Of a stretch of DNA of 64,000 bases, positions 26,280 to 34,861 are shown piece after piece. Numbering within the stretch: position 1 is the stretch's first letter; each line of letters begins with the position of its first letter. Under the pieces are notes generated by a model. The model ran no database searches. It saw only the letters and a list, made by a program, of their open reading frames with translations, and was not told the DNA's origin. The translations under genes were made by a program, and so were the position numbers. The DNA comes from PXAP01 sp046483315 (GTDB lineage: Bacteria; Bacteroidota; Bacteroidia; Bacteroidales; PUMT01). The stretch covers positions 1-64,000 of the forward strand of contig JAWODJ010000057.1 in the NCBI GenBank assembly GCA_046483315.1, written 5' to 3'.

Positions 26280-26897
26280 ATGACTGTATTTATTGTAATC
26301 TTTACATCTCTTATCTCAATACTTGCTTTCTCACGACCCGAGCTGATGTATAAATTTCAGTTCAACCCGTTTCAGGTCCACCACCGGAAACAGTATTACA
26401 GGATGCTTACGCACGGACTGTTGCACGCGGACTGGGTGCATCTGATTATCAATATGCTGGTACTTCTATCCTTCGGTACTGCTGTAGAGCACTATTTCGG
26501 AAGGCTTGAGAGCACGGGTTCTCTGAAATTTCCCGGTCTGATATTCATCCTGCTCTATGGAGGGGCAGTGGTAGTATCATCACTTACCACACTGAGAAAA
26601 TACAAGGACAATTCCATGTATAACTCTGTCGGTGCTTCGGGAGGTGTGTCGGCAGTGATCTTTACAAGCATCTTCTTTGCGCCCTGGCAAAACCTTTTAC
26701 TGTATGCCATAATACCAATTCCGGGAATTCTTTTTGGTGTACTCTATCTGGCTTATTCGCACTATATGAGCAAAAAGGCTTCTGATAACATCAATCATGA
26801 TGCCCATTTTATCGGAGCGGTTTACGGACTGGTCTTCCCCCTTTTTATTGATATAAGCCTGCTGGGAACTTTTATTGAACAGCTTTTCAGATTATGA
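26280..26897 (+). CDS. Rhomboid-family intramembrane serine protease
   Basis: A 205-residue six-helix inner-membrane protein. The catalytic dyad is visible: Ser120 in GASGG, between hydrophobic helices, and His176 in HDAHFIGAVYG. The loop-1 region has HGLLHADWVHLIINMLVLLSFG with the conserved His and Asn residues that form the oxyanion environment. It should therefore be an active protease cutting within or near the membrane. There is no extra N- or C-terminal domain. It is followed after 12 bp by the gmhB-like gene, and the substrate is unknown. Confidence 0.92.
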   Translation: MTVFIVIFTSLISILAFSRPELMYKFQFNPFQVHHRKQYYRMLTHGLLHADWVHLIINMLVLLSFGTAVEHYFGRLESTGSLKFPGLIFILLYGGAVVVSSLTTLRKYKDNSMYNSVGASGGVSAVIFTSIFFAPWQNLLLYAIIPIPGILFGVLYLAYSHYMSKKASDNINHDAHFIGAVYGLVFPLFIDISLLGTFIEQLFRL

Positions 26898-26909
26898 TAT
26901 TTTAAAAAC

Positions 26910-27407
26910 ATGCAGAAAAACAAAGCTGTATTTCTTGACCGTGACGGAGTAATTAACCGTGAAAAAGGGGATTATGTATATAAACCCGAAGAGTTTGTGA
27001 TTAACCGTGGAGTCTTAAAAGCTTTAAAAAAGTTAAGAAAAGACGGCTTTTTACTGATAGTAATAACAAACCAAAGCGGTATCGCGCAAGGCAGATATTC
27101 ACACAATCAAGTGGAAAAGCTGCACGAAATATTAAGGGAACAGTTATCTGCACATAACATTGAACTTACAGAAATATACTATTGTCCTCATCACCCTTCA
27201 GCCGGAAAATGCCTTTGCCGCAAGCCTGGCAGTCTTATGATCGAAAAAGCAGTTGCCAGATTCAATATTGACCCGGCCCTTTCGTTCATGATCGGTGACA
27301 GGGAAAGAGATATTGAAGCCGCAGCCGGGACAGGAGTAAAAGGTATTCTGATAAATACCAACGAATCACTGCTTAATTATATTGATAAGATCATCAATGT
27401 ACAATAA
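26910..27407 (+). CDS. HAD phosphatase, GmhB-like (heptose-1,7-bisphosphate 7-phosphatase)
   Basis: A 165-residue HAD-IIIA phosphatase. Motif I FLDRDGVIN supplies the nucleophile Asp and acid Asp, motif II is VITNQSG, and motif IV is MIGDRERDIEAA. The structural zinc loop CPHHPSAGKCLCRKP identifies the histidinol/heptose-bisphosphate phosphatase group. GmhB removes the 7-phosphate in ADP-heptose synthesis for lipopolysaccharide; relatives act on histidinol phosphate. No other heptose gene is nearby, so the precise substrate is inferred from the family. It sits in a plus-strand run with rhomboid and aminotransferase genes. Confidence 0.87.
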   Translation: MQKNKAVFLDRDGVINREKGDYVYKPEEFVINRGVLKALKKLRKDGFLLIVITNQSGIAQGRYSHNQVEKLHEILREQLSAHNIELTEIYYCPHHPSAGKCLCRKPGSLMIEKAVARFNIDPALSFMIGDRERDIEAAAGTGVKGILINTNESLLNYIDKIINVQ

Positions 27408-27438
27408 GCATCCGGTCAAACTCTTATAGATTAAGCTT

Positions 27439-28287
27439 ATGCATAAACAATTTATTTGCCTTAACGGCGAAATGATCCCTTCCGGAGAACCGTCACTGCC
27501 GCATAATAACCGGGCATTCTGTTATGGTGATGCGATCTTTGAGACAATACATGCAAACGGCACAAAACTGCAATTTTTCAGCGACCATTTCAGGCGCATC
27601 GAAAAAAGCATGCGGATACTTCAAATGGTAAAAGGGAGCCTGCCGGATGCAGACACGCTGGAGTCGCAGATCATTAAGCTGCTTAATAAAAACCATCTTT
27701 ATAACGGGGTAAGGATAAGACTAACAGTGTTCCGCAATACGGGAGGTTTTTACACACCTGAAAATAACACGGTTTCTTACCTTGCAGAGACTCTTCCGCT
27801 GCCTTACGATCAATACCATTTAAATGAAAAAGGACTTAAAACAGCTGTGTTCCCCGAACTTTCCAAACATGCTGACAATCTGGCAAACCTGAAGACAGCC
27901 GGCTCACTGCTATATATATGCGCCGGACTTTACAGGCAGAATGCCGGACTGGATGAGTGTTTTATAATGAATACAGAAGGCAGGCTCGCAGAGTCTGTCA
28001 GTTCCAATGTTTTTCTTATGAAAGAGGGTATCCTTCATACACCCGAACCTGGTGAAGGTTGTGTAGCCGGAATAATGCGTGAACAGATAATCCGCATTGC
28101 TGTGAAAGAAGGACTTGAATGCAGGCAAACAAAGCTTTCTGAAGAGGATCTGCTGATGGCAGATGAGTGTTTCCTTACAAATGCTATAGCCGGTATACAA
28201 TGGGTCGTGGCTTACAGGTATAAACGTTATTACAGTAAAACAGCAAGAATGCTCACAAAAGCACTCAACAAAGAGCAGTTCCCCTAA
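27439..28287 (+). CDS. Class IV aminotransferase / aminodeoxychorismate lyase-like
   Basis: A 282-residue fold-type IV PLP enzyme. The N-terminal FICLNGEMIPSGEPSLPHNNRAFCYGDAIFETI is typical of PabC, IlvE and D-amino acid transaminases. The Schiff-base Lys lies in NLKTAGSLLY, and the cofactor-binding region includes the SVSSNVFLMKEG turn and EGCVAGIMREQII. Its compact length and the GDAIFETI motif lean toward aminodeoxychorismate lyase (folate synthesis), but branched-chain aminotransferase cannot be excluded. It converges with yqgE, the two stop codons overlapping by 4 bp. Confidence 0.85.
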   Translation: MHKQFICLNGEMIPSGEPSLPHNNRAFCYGDAIFETIHANGTKLQFFSDHFRRIEKSMRILQMVKGSLPDADTLESQIIKLLNKNHLYNGVRIRLTVFRNTGGFYTPENNTVSYLAETLPLPYDQYHLNEKGLKTAVFPELSKHADNLANLKTAGSLLYICAGLYRQNAGLDECFIMNTEGRLAESVSSNVFLMKEGILHTPEPGEGCVAGIMREQIIRIAVKEGLECRQTKLSEEDLLMADECFLTNAIAGIQWVVAYRYKRYYSKTARMLTKALNKEQFP

Positions 28288-28874
28288 TTCATACCGGGAT
28301 TTTCCGGAAAATTTGTCCACAGTTTATACCTGCCGCCGAGGTTCGTCAGAACCTCCTTCCATGACTCCCTGTTACGGCTGTTCATTATCAACCCGCTGTC
28401 CAGTTCACTGACAACCCATGAATTTTCCTCTATCTCCCTTTCCAGTTGTTTCGGTTCCCATCCTGAATACCCTACAAAAAACCGTATCCGGTCGCTGCCA
28501 AGGGATCCGCCATCTATAAGCTGCTTAACCATCTCAAAATCCCCACCCCACCAGATATTGTCTGTCACCCTGACACTGTCCGGTATCAATTCTCCCAGGT
28601 TGTGTATATAATGCACTGAGTCGGTCCCCACAGGTCCGCCGACCGATATTTCAGTATCAATGGAAGGAAAATCTGCCAGTATCTCATTAACAGCAACCTC
28701 AACCGGTTTATTGAGTACAAACCCGATAGATCCTTTTTCACTGTGCTCGGTAAGAAAAACAACCGAACGTTTAAAATAGGCATCACTTAAAAAGGGATCA
28801 GAAATAAGAACCCTTCCCTGCTTTGGTCTTATATTATTGTGATCAATCTTAAATATGTCAAATATCTGGTCCAC
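28284..28874 (-). CDS. YqgE/AlgH family protein
   Basis: A DUF179 protein of 196 residues if started at the GTG at 28874. That start gives MDQIFDIFKIDHNNIRPKQG, which fits Bacteroidota YqgE N-termini. An ATG at 28925 adds 17 residues with no counterpart in the family as I know it. Conserved blocks are GRVLISDPFLSDAYFKRSVVFL, GSIGFVLNKP, SVGGPV and FFVGYSGWEPKQLEREI. The biochemical role is unknown; Pseudomonas AlgH has been linked to regulation. It overlaps the end of the convergent aminotransferase gene. Confidence 0.85.
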   Translation of the reverse strand: MDQIFDIFKIDHNNIRPKQGRVLISDPFLSDAYFKRSVVFLTEHSEKGSIGFVLNKPVEVAVNEILADFPSIDTEISVGGPVGTDSVHYIHNLGELIPDSVRVTDNIWWGGDFEMVKQLIDGGSLGSDRIRFFVGYSGWEPKQLEREIEENSWVVSELDSGLIMNSRNRESWKEVLTNLGGRYKLWTNFPENPGMN

Positions 28875-28994
28875 TACTTTTTTAGCAATATAATTAATTT
28901 GTAGGACATTACAAAAAATAAACATGAATTTGTTTCACAAATTACGTACCGTTGTTTTGCCTTCTGACAACCTTCACGGAGATTTTAAGAAAAT

Positions 28995-29870
28995 TTAAAA
29001 TTTATCTTTTGAATATAACTTTCCTGCTTTTTCGGCAGATAGTGAAATTCCTTTTATCATGGCAGAGCTGAAACCCTCATATTCCATAAGATTAAGTCCC
29101 GCGATGGTACAACCTTTCGGAGTTGTAACCCTGTCAATTTCCTGTTCCGGGTGATTGCCGGCCGACAAAAGCAATGAGGCTGCTCCTTTTGCAGCCTGAG
29201 TGGCAATAGCAAGTGCATGACCGGATTGCAGACCGATTTCTATACCGCCCTGTGATGCTGCCCTGATAGCGCGAAGAAAAAACGCAACGCCACATGCTCC
29301 TATGGCAGTTGCAGCTATCATCTCTTCTTCATTAATCACCAAAGTTTTCCCCACTTTATTAAAAATATCACCCGCAATATCCAAAGCACTTCTCTTTGTT
29401 CCGCTATCCGCATTTGTCTCACCTGAATAAAGGTTTACGCCTGCATCGTTGGAGGCAAGACAGGTCATAGATTCTCCAACCGAAATCGCAATATTGGGCA
29501 TAGCTCTCACAACAGATATCCCTTCTCCTGTAATCTGCTCTATCTGCGATATCCTTACCCCTGTCACAATAGAAATGATGGTCTGCTTTCCGGCTTTCAG
29601 TACCGGGCCTATTTCCCTTAAAAGCGGATCTATCTGCTGGGGTTCTACGGCAATTATTATCACATCGGAATTGGCTGCCGCCTTCTTATTATCTTTCAGT
29701 ATGATCACACCCGATTTCTCCATCTCAGAAAGAAGGTACAAACGCCTTCTTGTCAGACTTATGTTACCGGGGGTAAACTTTTCCGACCGTAACAGTCCCT
29801 TTGCTATGGACAGTCCGATATTGCCCGCTCCCAGGATGGCAATACGATAATTTCTATGTAATTTCTCCAT
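28995..29870 (-). CDS. proC: Pyrroline-5-carboxylate reductase
   Basis: ProC reduces 1-pyrroline-5-carboxylate to proline with NAD(P)H. The 291 residues start with a Rossmann motif IAILGAGNIGLSIAKGLL, followed by VIIIAVEPQQIDPLL and VVRAMPNIAISVGESM. The C-terminal helical dimer domain contains ATAIGACGVAFFLRAI and the signature TTPKGCTIAGLNLME. A candidate -7 box (TACTTTTG on the minus strand, 29935-29928) lies 58 bp upstream, with no clear -33 box. Other proline genes are not in the window. Confidence 0.94.
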   Translation of the reverse strand: MEKLHRNYRIAILGAGNIGLSIAKGLLRSEKFTPGNISLTRRRLYLLSEMEKSGVIILKDNKKAAANSDVIIIAVEPQQIDPLLREIGPVLKAGKQTIISIVTGVRISQIEQITGEGISVVRAMPNIAISVGESMTCLASNDAGVNLYSGETNADSGTKRSALDIAGDIFNKVGKTLVINEEEMIAATAIGACGVAFFLRAIRAASQGGIEIGLQSGHALAIATQAAKGAASLLLSAGNHPEQEIDRVTTPKGCTIAGLNLMEYEGFSSAMIKGISLSAEKAGKLYSKDKF

Positions 29871-30060
29871 TCTGTAAATAATTGAAACATTAATACGTCA
29901 GTTACTTTGATGTTATAACAAAATATGCAAAAGTAGTTATAAAAGAGTAAAATCCTTAATATCCCACAAACATCCTTATATTGTAATCGTAACTGACAAA
30001 AATTATTTAAAATAATTTAATTTAGCACTTCGTCACCCTCATGTAATAAATTCCTGTAAT

Positions 30061-30077
30061 CCTTCATCTGATGAAGG
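30061..30077. repeat. Perfect short inverted repeat before the carotenoid operon
   Basis: CCTTCAT-CTG-ATGAAGG is a perfect 7-bp inverted repeat with a 3-nt loop, ending 20 bp before the ATG at 30098. It could be an operator or a leader hairpin for the carotenoid operon. It overlaps the alternative upstream ATG at 30071 and would occlude it in RNA. Confidence 0.45.
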
Positions 30078-30097
30078 CAGGAAAAAGGCAGACAATC

Positions 30098-31579
30098 ATG
30101 ACAAAATCAAAATCAGTAGTAATAGGTTCCGGAATCGGGGGACTGGCTTCAGCTATCCGGCTTGCAGCAAAGGGTTTCAAGGTGAATATATTTGATCAGG
30201 CCGGACATACGGGAGGTAAAATCTCAGAATTCAGGCACCGGGGCTTTCGATTTGACAGGGGGCCATCCCTGCTTACCCTTCCCTGGCTTATTGATGAACT
30301 GTTTACCCTGAGCGGCGAAGATCCCCGTGAGTACTTTAATTACATGAGGCTTGAATTGTCGTGTAAATATTTCTGGGAAGACGGGACTATAATATCAGCA
30401 TGGCAGGATCCGGAAAGGTTTGCCGACGAGGTGCGGGTAAAAAGCGGAGTGCCTCCGGCAAGGCTGAAAAGTTTCTTCAGAAAGAGCAGAATGTTATATG
30501 AGCTTACAGCCGAATCTTTCCTGTTCAGTTCACTTCACAAGGCATCCAATTTCAGGTCAAAAGCTTTTATAAAGACAATGCTTAACTCATACCGTCTGGA
30601 CCCTTTTATGAGCATGCACGGAAGGAACAGCAGATGGTTTGCTGACAAAAGGATAGTGCAGCTTTTCGACCGGTATGCGACTTATAATGGTTCCAATCCC
30701 TACAAAACTCCTGCAACCTTTAATATTATAGCCCATCTTGAGCACAGCCTGGGAACATACTTCCCCCGTAAGGGAATTTATGACATTGCTGCTTCGCTCA
30801 CTTCCCTTGCTGAGAAAAAAGGAGTAAAGTTCAACCTGAACACAAGGATTGATGAGATCATTCATGCCGGGGGACAGGTAAAAGGGGTACGTGCAGGGAA
30901 AAAATTCTTTCCCGCAGATATCGCTGTAAACAATACAGACATTAACCTGTTCTATACCAATATGATGCCATCGGAAAAGATGCCGGCCAGGCGTGCAAAA
31001 CTTGAACTTTCAACCTCCGCACTGATATTCTACTGGGGAATTAATAATATGCATCCACAGCTTGAGCTGCATAATATTTTGTTTTCCTCTGATTACAGGG
31101 AAGAATTCACCCATCTTTTCCTGCACAAAACGATAAGTCCGGATCCCACCGTTTACATCTATATAAGTTCAAGGGCAGTACCGGGTGATGCCCCAAATGG
31201 ATCTGAAAACTGGTATGTAATGATAAATGCCCCTGAGAACAGGGGCCAGGACTGGGATAAGATTATTGCAAAAGCCCGGGAAAACATAATTTCCAAAATA
31301 AACCGCATTCTTGGAACAGATATCGAAAAAAGTCTGCTTTTTGAAAAGATGACCGATCCGGGAAGCATAGAAAGAGAGACAGGTTCTTACATGGGATCTC
31401 TTTACGGACCAGGTTCCAACAACATGTTTTCAGCATTTAACCGTCATGCCAATTTCAGCAAAAAACATAAAAACCTGTTTTTTACCGGCGGAAGTGTACA
31501 CCCAGGCGGAGGTATGCCTCTCTGTCTGGCATCAGCACGAATAATTGACAGGGAGATCAGGACAGGATATACTGTCTGA
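30098..31579 (+). CDS. Carotenoid desaturase, CrtD-like (CrtI family)
   Basis: An FAD-dependent CrtI-family desaturase of 493 residues. The dinucleotide fold VVIGSGIGGLASAIRLAAKGF starts at residue 7, FDRGPSLLTLP follows, and the family C-terminal signature FTGGSVHPGGGMPLCLASARI is intact. The block QLFDRYATYNGSNPYKTPATF resembles CrtD, the 1-hydroxycarotenoid 3,4-desaturase, more than phytoene desaturase. A CruF-type hydratase downstream provides the expected substrate. Phytoene desaturase remains possible. The ATG at 30098 puts the FAD motif at the usual place; an ATG at 30071 is in frame but sits in a hairpin. It is the first gene of a five-gene run, with 122 bp before the next. Confidence 0.85.
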   Translation: MTKSKSVVIGSGIGGLASAIRLAAKGFKVNIFDQAGHTGGKISEFRHRGFRFDRGPSLLTLPWLIDELFTLSGEDPREYFNYMRLELSCKYFWEDGTIISAWQDPERFADEVRVKSGVPPARLKSFFRKSRMLYELTAESFLFSSLHKASNFRSKAFIKTMLNSYRLDPFMSMHGRNSRWFADKRIVQLFDRYATYNGSNPYKTPATFNIIAHLEHSLGTYFPRKGIYDIAASLTSLAEKKGVKFNLNTRIDEIIHAGGQVKGVRAGKKFFPADIAVNNTDINLFYTNMMPSEKMPARRAKLELSTSALIFYWGINNMHPQLELHNILFSSDYREEFTHLFLHKTISPDPTVYIYISSRAVPGDAPNGSENWYVMINAPENRGQDWDKIIAKARENIISKINRILGTDIEKSLLFEKMTDPGSIERETGSYMGSLYGPGSNNMFSAFNRHANFSKKHKNLFFTGGSVHPGGGMPLCLASARIIDREIRTGYTV

Positions 31580-31701
31580 ATCGATTTATAATTAAGTTCC
31601 CGACCTTTGTACAAAAATAATGAACAAGATTAAGGATTTTTGGTTTAACAATATGACTAAGTATATAGCTAATAACATTAAACAAAAACTAAAATACACA
31701 A

Positions 31702-32355
31702 ATGAGTTTCCAGATAAAGCAGCCCGGTGTCAAAAAGTTAATCCCGATACTAATAATATTTTATGCAGTGGGAATTTTGGGCCTGAGCTTCCCCGTGACA
31801 AAGAAATATATTGAAGTCCTGACTCCGTATACCCTGATTATGAACATGGCCTTGCTGATGATTTATCACAGGCCATGGAAAACAAATCACGCTGTTCTGT
31901 TCACGGTCATTGCAGCAGCAGGCTTCCTGGTTGAGGTGGCGGGAGTATATAGCGGACTTGTATTCGGAGATTACCAGTACGGCCGGGTACTGGGAATTAA
32001 GATACTGGACACCCCGCTTATTATAGGCATTAACTGGCTGATGCTTATATATTTTGTATACCATCTGACCGGAATTAGTGGTATAAGCCGTTGGCTGCAG
32101 ATCATAATCGGTGCATTGCTGATGGTCACCTATGATGTAATTCTTGAACCGGTAGCAATAAAAATAAACATGTGGAGCTGGTCGGGAGGAGATATCCCGT
32201 TTCAGAACTATGCAGCATGGTTTATTATATCGATTGTATTTTTGTCTTTGTTGCATGCCTTCAGAATCAGGGCTGAGAACAGGATATCACCAGGCCTGTT
32301 TGCCATACAGGCAGGCTTCATTCTTTCGCTTAACATAATTTACCGGTTTATATGA
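31702..32355 (+). CDS. CruF-like carotenoid hydratase (DUF422)
   Basis: A 217-residue protein with about six or seven membrane segments, of the carotenoid biosynthesis family (DUF422) that includes CruF and haloarchaeal bisanhydrobacterioruberin hydratase. These add water across the C-1,2 double bond of an acyclic carotenoid end. Family blocks seen are GFLVEVAGVYSGLVFGDYQYG, PLIIGINWLMLIYF and YDVILEPVAIKINMWSW, with conserved Glu and Asp in the membrane. Its stop overlaps the acyltransferase start by 4 bp. The product would carry a tertiary hydroxyl, the substrate expected by a CrtD-type desaturase. Confidence 0.83.
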   Translation: MSFQIKQPGVKKLIPILIIFYAVGILGLSFPVTKKYIEVLTPYTLIMNMALLMIYHRPWKTNHAVLFTVIAAAGFLVEVAGVYSGLVFGDYQYGRVLGIKILDTPLIIGINWLMLIYFVYHLTGISGISRWLQIIIGALLMVTYDVILEPVAIKINMWSWSGGDIPFQNYAAWFIISIVFLSLLHAFRIRAENRISPGLFAIQAGFILSLNIIYRFI

Positions 32356-32972
32356 TAGAGGCAAAACATTCCTGGTTCTACCACCTTTTTTTTAAAACCT
32401 ACTTCCGCTATATTCTGCGGAAAGATTTCAAGGCAATCCATATTGAGGGAAAGTTCCCGGAAAGAGATATGCCAATCCTGCTTATAGGTAACCATTTCAG
32501 CTGGTGGGACGGATTTTTCGCCTACGAGCTCAACCGGAGGATCTTTAAACGGCGTATTTATCTTATGATGCTTGAAGAACAGCTTAAAAAACGAAGTTTC
32601 TTCAGCAAACTCGGAGCCTTTTCCATAAATCCCGGCAACCGTTCAGCGCTGCAATCCATGAACTACGCCTCAGAATTGCTGCGTCACAGTAGCAACCTGC
32701 TGATTCTTTTTCCACAGGGAGAAATAGAGTCTCAGTATAATCAAAAGATATATTTCCGCAAAGGATGGTTCAGGATACTGGAAAATGCAGGCAACCCCGT
32801 CCATATAGTTTTTATGGCAAATCTCACAGATTATTTCTCAAACAGAAAACCCACCCTTTTCATCTATCTGGAAGAGTATCCTGAGACAGGAAAGATTGTT
32901 TTTGATAACCTTAATAACAGCTACAACGATTTTTATAACAGGTGTGTGGAACGTCAAAAACAACTCGCATGA
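32352..32972 (+). CDS. PlsC-type acyltransferase, probably acting on a carotenoid glycoside
   Basis: A 206-residue LPLAT-family acyltransferase. The catalytic HX4D box is NHFSWWDG near residue 45, and the acyl-acceptor motif is FPQGE near residue 117. There is no N-terminal membrane segment of note. It starts inside the hydratase stop (ATGA overlap), and its own stop overlaps the next start the same way, so translation is coupled with a glycosyltransferase. By analogy with the CruC/CruD pair of green sulfur bacteria, it may esterify the sugar of a glycosylated carotenoid. The family also includes lysophosphatidate acyltransferases, so that role is inference from context. Confidence 0.83.
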   Translation: MIEAKHSWFYHLFFKTYFRYILRKDFKAIHIEGKFPERDMPILLIGNHFSWWDGFFAYELNRRIFKRRIYLMMLEEQLKKRSFFSKLGAFSINPGNRSALQSMNYASELLRHSSNLLILFPQGEIESQYNQKIYFRKGWFRILENAGNPVHIVFMANLTDYFSNRKPTLFIYLEEYPETGKIVFDNLNNSYNDFYNRCVERQKQLA

Positions 32973-34117
32973 ACTGGCTGGCATACTTCATATTCGCATT
33001 CCTTGTCCTGCGCCTTATGGTAAGCCTTACAAACCTCCTTACACGTCAGTGGCTTAAGAGTGCTCCCTCTGCAGAAGATAAGAATCCGGATGATGGCAAC
33101 AAAATCAGGCAACCCCTCAAACAATCTGCTGCTCCTCCCCTTATATCAGTGCTGATACCTGCCCGCAACGAAGAACAGAAAATTGGCAGTCTTCTTAACG
33201 ACCTTTTGAAACAGGATTATGAAAATACAGAGATACTTGTATATGACGACCTTTCCGAGGATCAGACTCCACGGATTGTGAGAGAGTTCATGAACAGGAC
33301 CAACAGGCTGCGGCTGCTGGAAGGCATACCTTTGCCAGGCGGCTGGCTCGGCAAGAATCATGCCTGCCATGTTCTGGCAAAAGCAGCCAAAGGAGAATAC
33401 CTGCTTTTTCTTGATTCAGATGTGAGAATCAGTCCCACCCTTTTAACAAACAGCCTCGCTCATATGAAGAGGCACCGGCTGGACCTGCTGTCTGTTTTTC
33501 CCGAACAGGAGATGCGCACTTTCGGGGAAAAAATCACTGTCCCCATAATGAACTGGGTACTGATCGGCCTTTTACCGCTGATCCTTACAAGGATCTCAGC
33601 CATATCCTCCTTTTCGGCTGCGAACGGACAGTTTATGCTATTCAGGGCAGATATTTACCGCAGGAACCGGTTTCACGAAAAGATCCGGAATATAATAGTT
33701 GAAGATATTGAGATCTTTCGCCTGATGAAAAAAAAGGGTTTGCGCACTCACACTGTTTTAAGCAACGGAGAAATATCCTGCCGTATGTACGGTTCATGGA
33801 ATGAATCAATAGAGGGTTTTTCAAGAAATGTCTCTGAGTTTTTCGGAGGCAGTATTCCTCTGGCCATACTGTTTGCACTGATAACAACCCTGGGAATTAT
33901 CCCGGTATTTGTTTACCTCCCTGCAGAACTCGCAATAGCATTTGTTGTCCTGCTGGCACTGCACAGGATCATAATATCTTTCCTGAGCCGTCAGCCGGTA
34001 ATCCGGAACCTTCTTTTGGCACCCCTTCAGCAATTATCATTCTGTGCAATGATTATCAGGGCTGTCAGCCACACAACAAAAAAAGACTTCATATGGAAAG
34101 GAAGAAAATGTATATGA
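32969..34117 (+). CDS. Family 2 glycosyltransferase, CruC/CrtQ-like
   Basis: A 382-residue membrane glycosyltransferase. A signal-anchor segment occupies residues 1-20, the GT-A domain starts at ISVLIPARNEEQKIGSLL, and LDSDVRI gives the DxD metal site. PLPGGWLGKNHACHVLAKAA is a block I know from carotenoid glycosyltransferases of the CruC/CrtQ type. A late motif (VEDIEIFRLMKKKG) supplies the catalytic base, and the last 100 residues hold about three hydrophobic segments. The ATG at 32969 overlaps the acyltransferase stop by 4 bp. It probably glycosylates the hydroxylated carotenoid made by the upstream enzymes. The sugar is unknown. Confidence 0.85.
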   Translation: MNWLAYFIFAFLVLRLMVSLTNLLTRQWLKSAPSAEDKNPDDGNKIRQPLKQSAAPPLISVLIPARNEEQKIGSLLNDLLKQDYENTEILVYDDLSEDQTPRIVREFMNRTNRLRLLEGIPLPGGWLGKNHACHVLAKAAKGEYLLFLDSDVRISPTLLTNSLAHMKRHRLDLLSVFPEQEMRTFGEKITVPIMNWVLIGLLPLILTRISAISSFSAANGQFMLFRADIYRRNRFHEKIRNIIVEDIEIFRLMKKKGLRTHTVLSNGEISCRMYGSWNESIEGFSRNVSEFFGGSIPLAILFALITTLGIIPVFVYLPAELAIAFVVLLALHRIIISFLSRQPVIRNLLLAPLQQLSFCAMIIRAVSHTTKKDFIWKGRKCI

Positions 34118-34851
34118 TATCGTTATTCCTGGTATTAACATTCTTTGCCATACCGGTAACCCCTTCGTTGCTATCTGCAAAAAATAATCCCGGTCAAATG
34201 ATCTATAATGCTTTTGTCGAGGAAAAAATGGATCAGTGGGCAGATGCCATGAGTATTCTTGAAAATCAATACAGGCAATCAGGAAGCACCGAAATTCTTT
34301 ATGAACTCCTCCTGGCAAGGTACGGTTATATAGGTTACAGCCTCAGCATTGATAACAAATCAGAAGCACGCAGGCAGATCTCGCTGGCAGAAGATTCCAT
34401 TGATGAACTCTCAGCCTCACCTGCCCATGAATCTTCAGCTTATGCCCTGCAGGCAGCCCTCTACGCCTACAGAATCTCTATGGCACCCTGGCGGGCAGTA
34501 TTCTGGGGACAAAAGAGCATGAATCTTATTGACAAGGCTATAGAAACAGATCCCGGTAACCCCTCGGCATGGATAGAACACGGAAATGCCATGTTCTATG
34601 CCCCGTCAGCACTCGGAGGATCAAAAGAGGAAGCCATAAAAAGTTACAGCCGCGCAATAAGATTATTTGAAGAAGATATGAATGAAAACCACCGGTGGCT
34701 TTATCTCAATACCCTGGTGAGTCTGGCCAACAGCTATGAAGAAACCGGAAACAAGTCCATGGCCCGCATAACCTATAATAAAGCCCTTGAATTTGAGCCT
34801 GACTTTAAATGGGTAAAAGAAGAATTGCTGCCTGAATTGATAAAAGATTAA
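34093..34851 (+). CDS. Exported TPR protein
   Basis: A 252-residue protein overlapping the glycosyltransferase end by 25 bp. The start MERKKMYMISLFLVLTFFAIPVTPSLLSA is a signal peptide, so the product is periplasmic. The rest is helical, with TPR-like units (AWIEHGNAMFYAPSALGGSKEEAIKSYSRAIRLF and LANSYEETGNKSMARITYNKALEFEPDFKWV). No enzymatic motif is visible. It is last in the carotenoid operon, and its relation to pigment formation is unclear. An ATG five codons downstream is an alternative start. Confidence 0.75.
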   Translation: MERKKMYMISLFLVLTFFAIPVTPSLLSAKNNPGQMIYNAFVEEKMDQWADAMSILENQYRQSGSTEILYELLLARYGYIGYSLSIDNKSEARRQISLAEDSIDELSASPAHESSAYALQAALYAYRISMAPWRAVFWGQKSMNLIDKAIETDPGNPSAWIEHGNAMFYAPSALGGSKEEAIKSYSRAIRLFEEDMNENHRWLYLNTLVSLANSYEETGNKSMARITYNKALEFEPDFKWVKEELLPELIKD

Positions 34852-34861
34852 TTTTCTGTTA

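Noticed and set aside
31620..31814. Open frame of 64 codons upstream of the CruF-like gene
   Set aside because: It overlaps the well-supported hydratase gene in another frame and has a low-complexity, Asn/Lys-rich composition. It is probably leader sequence.
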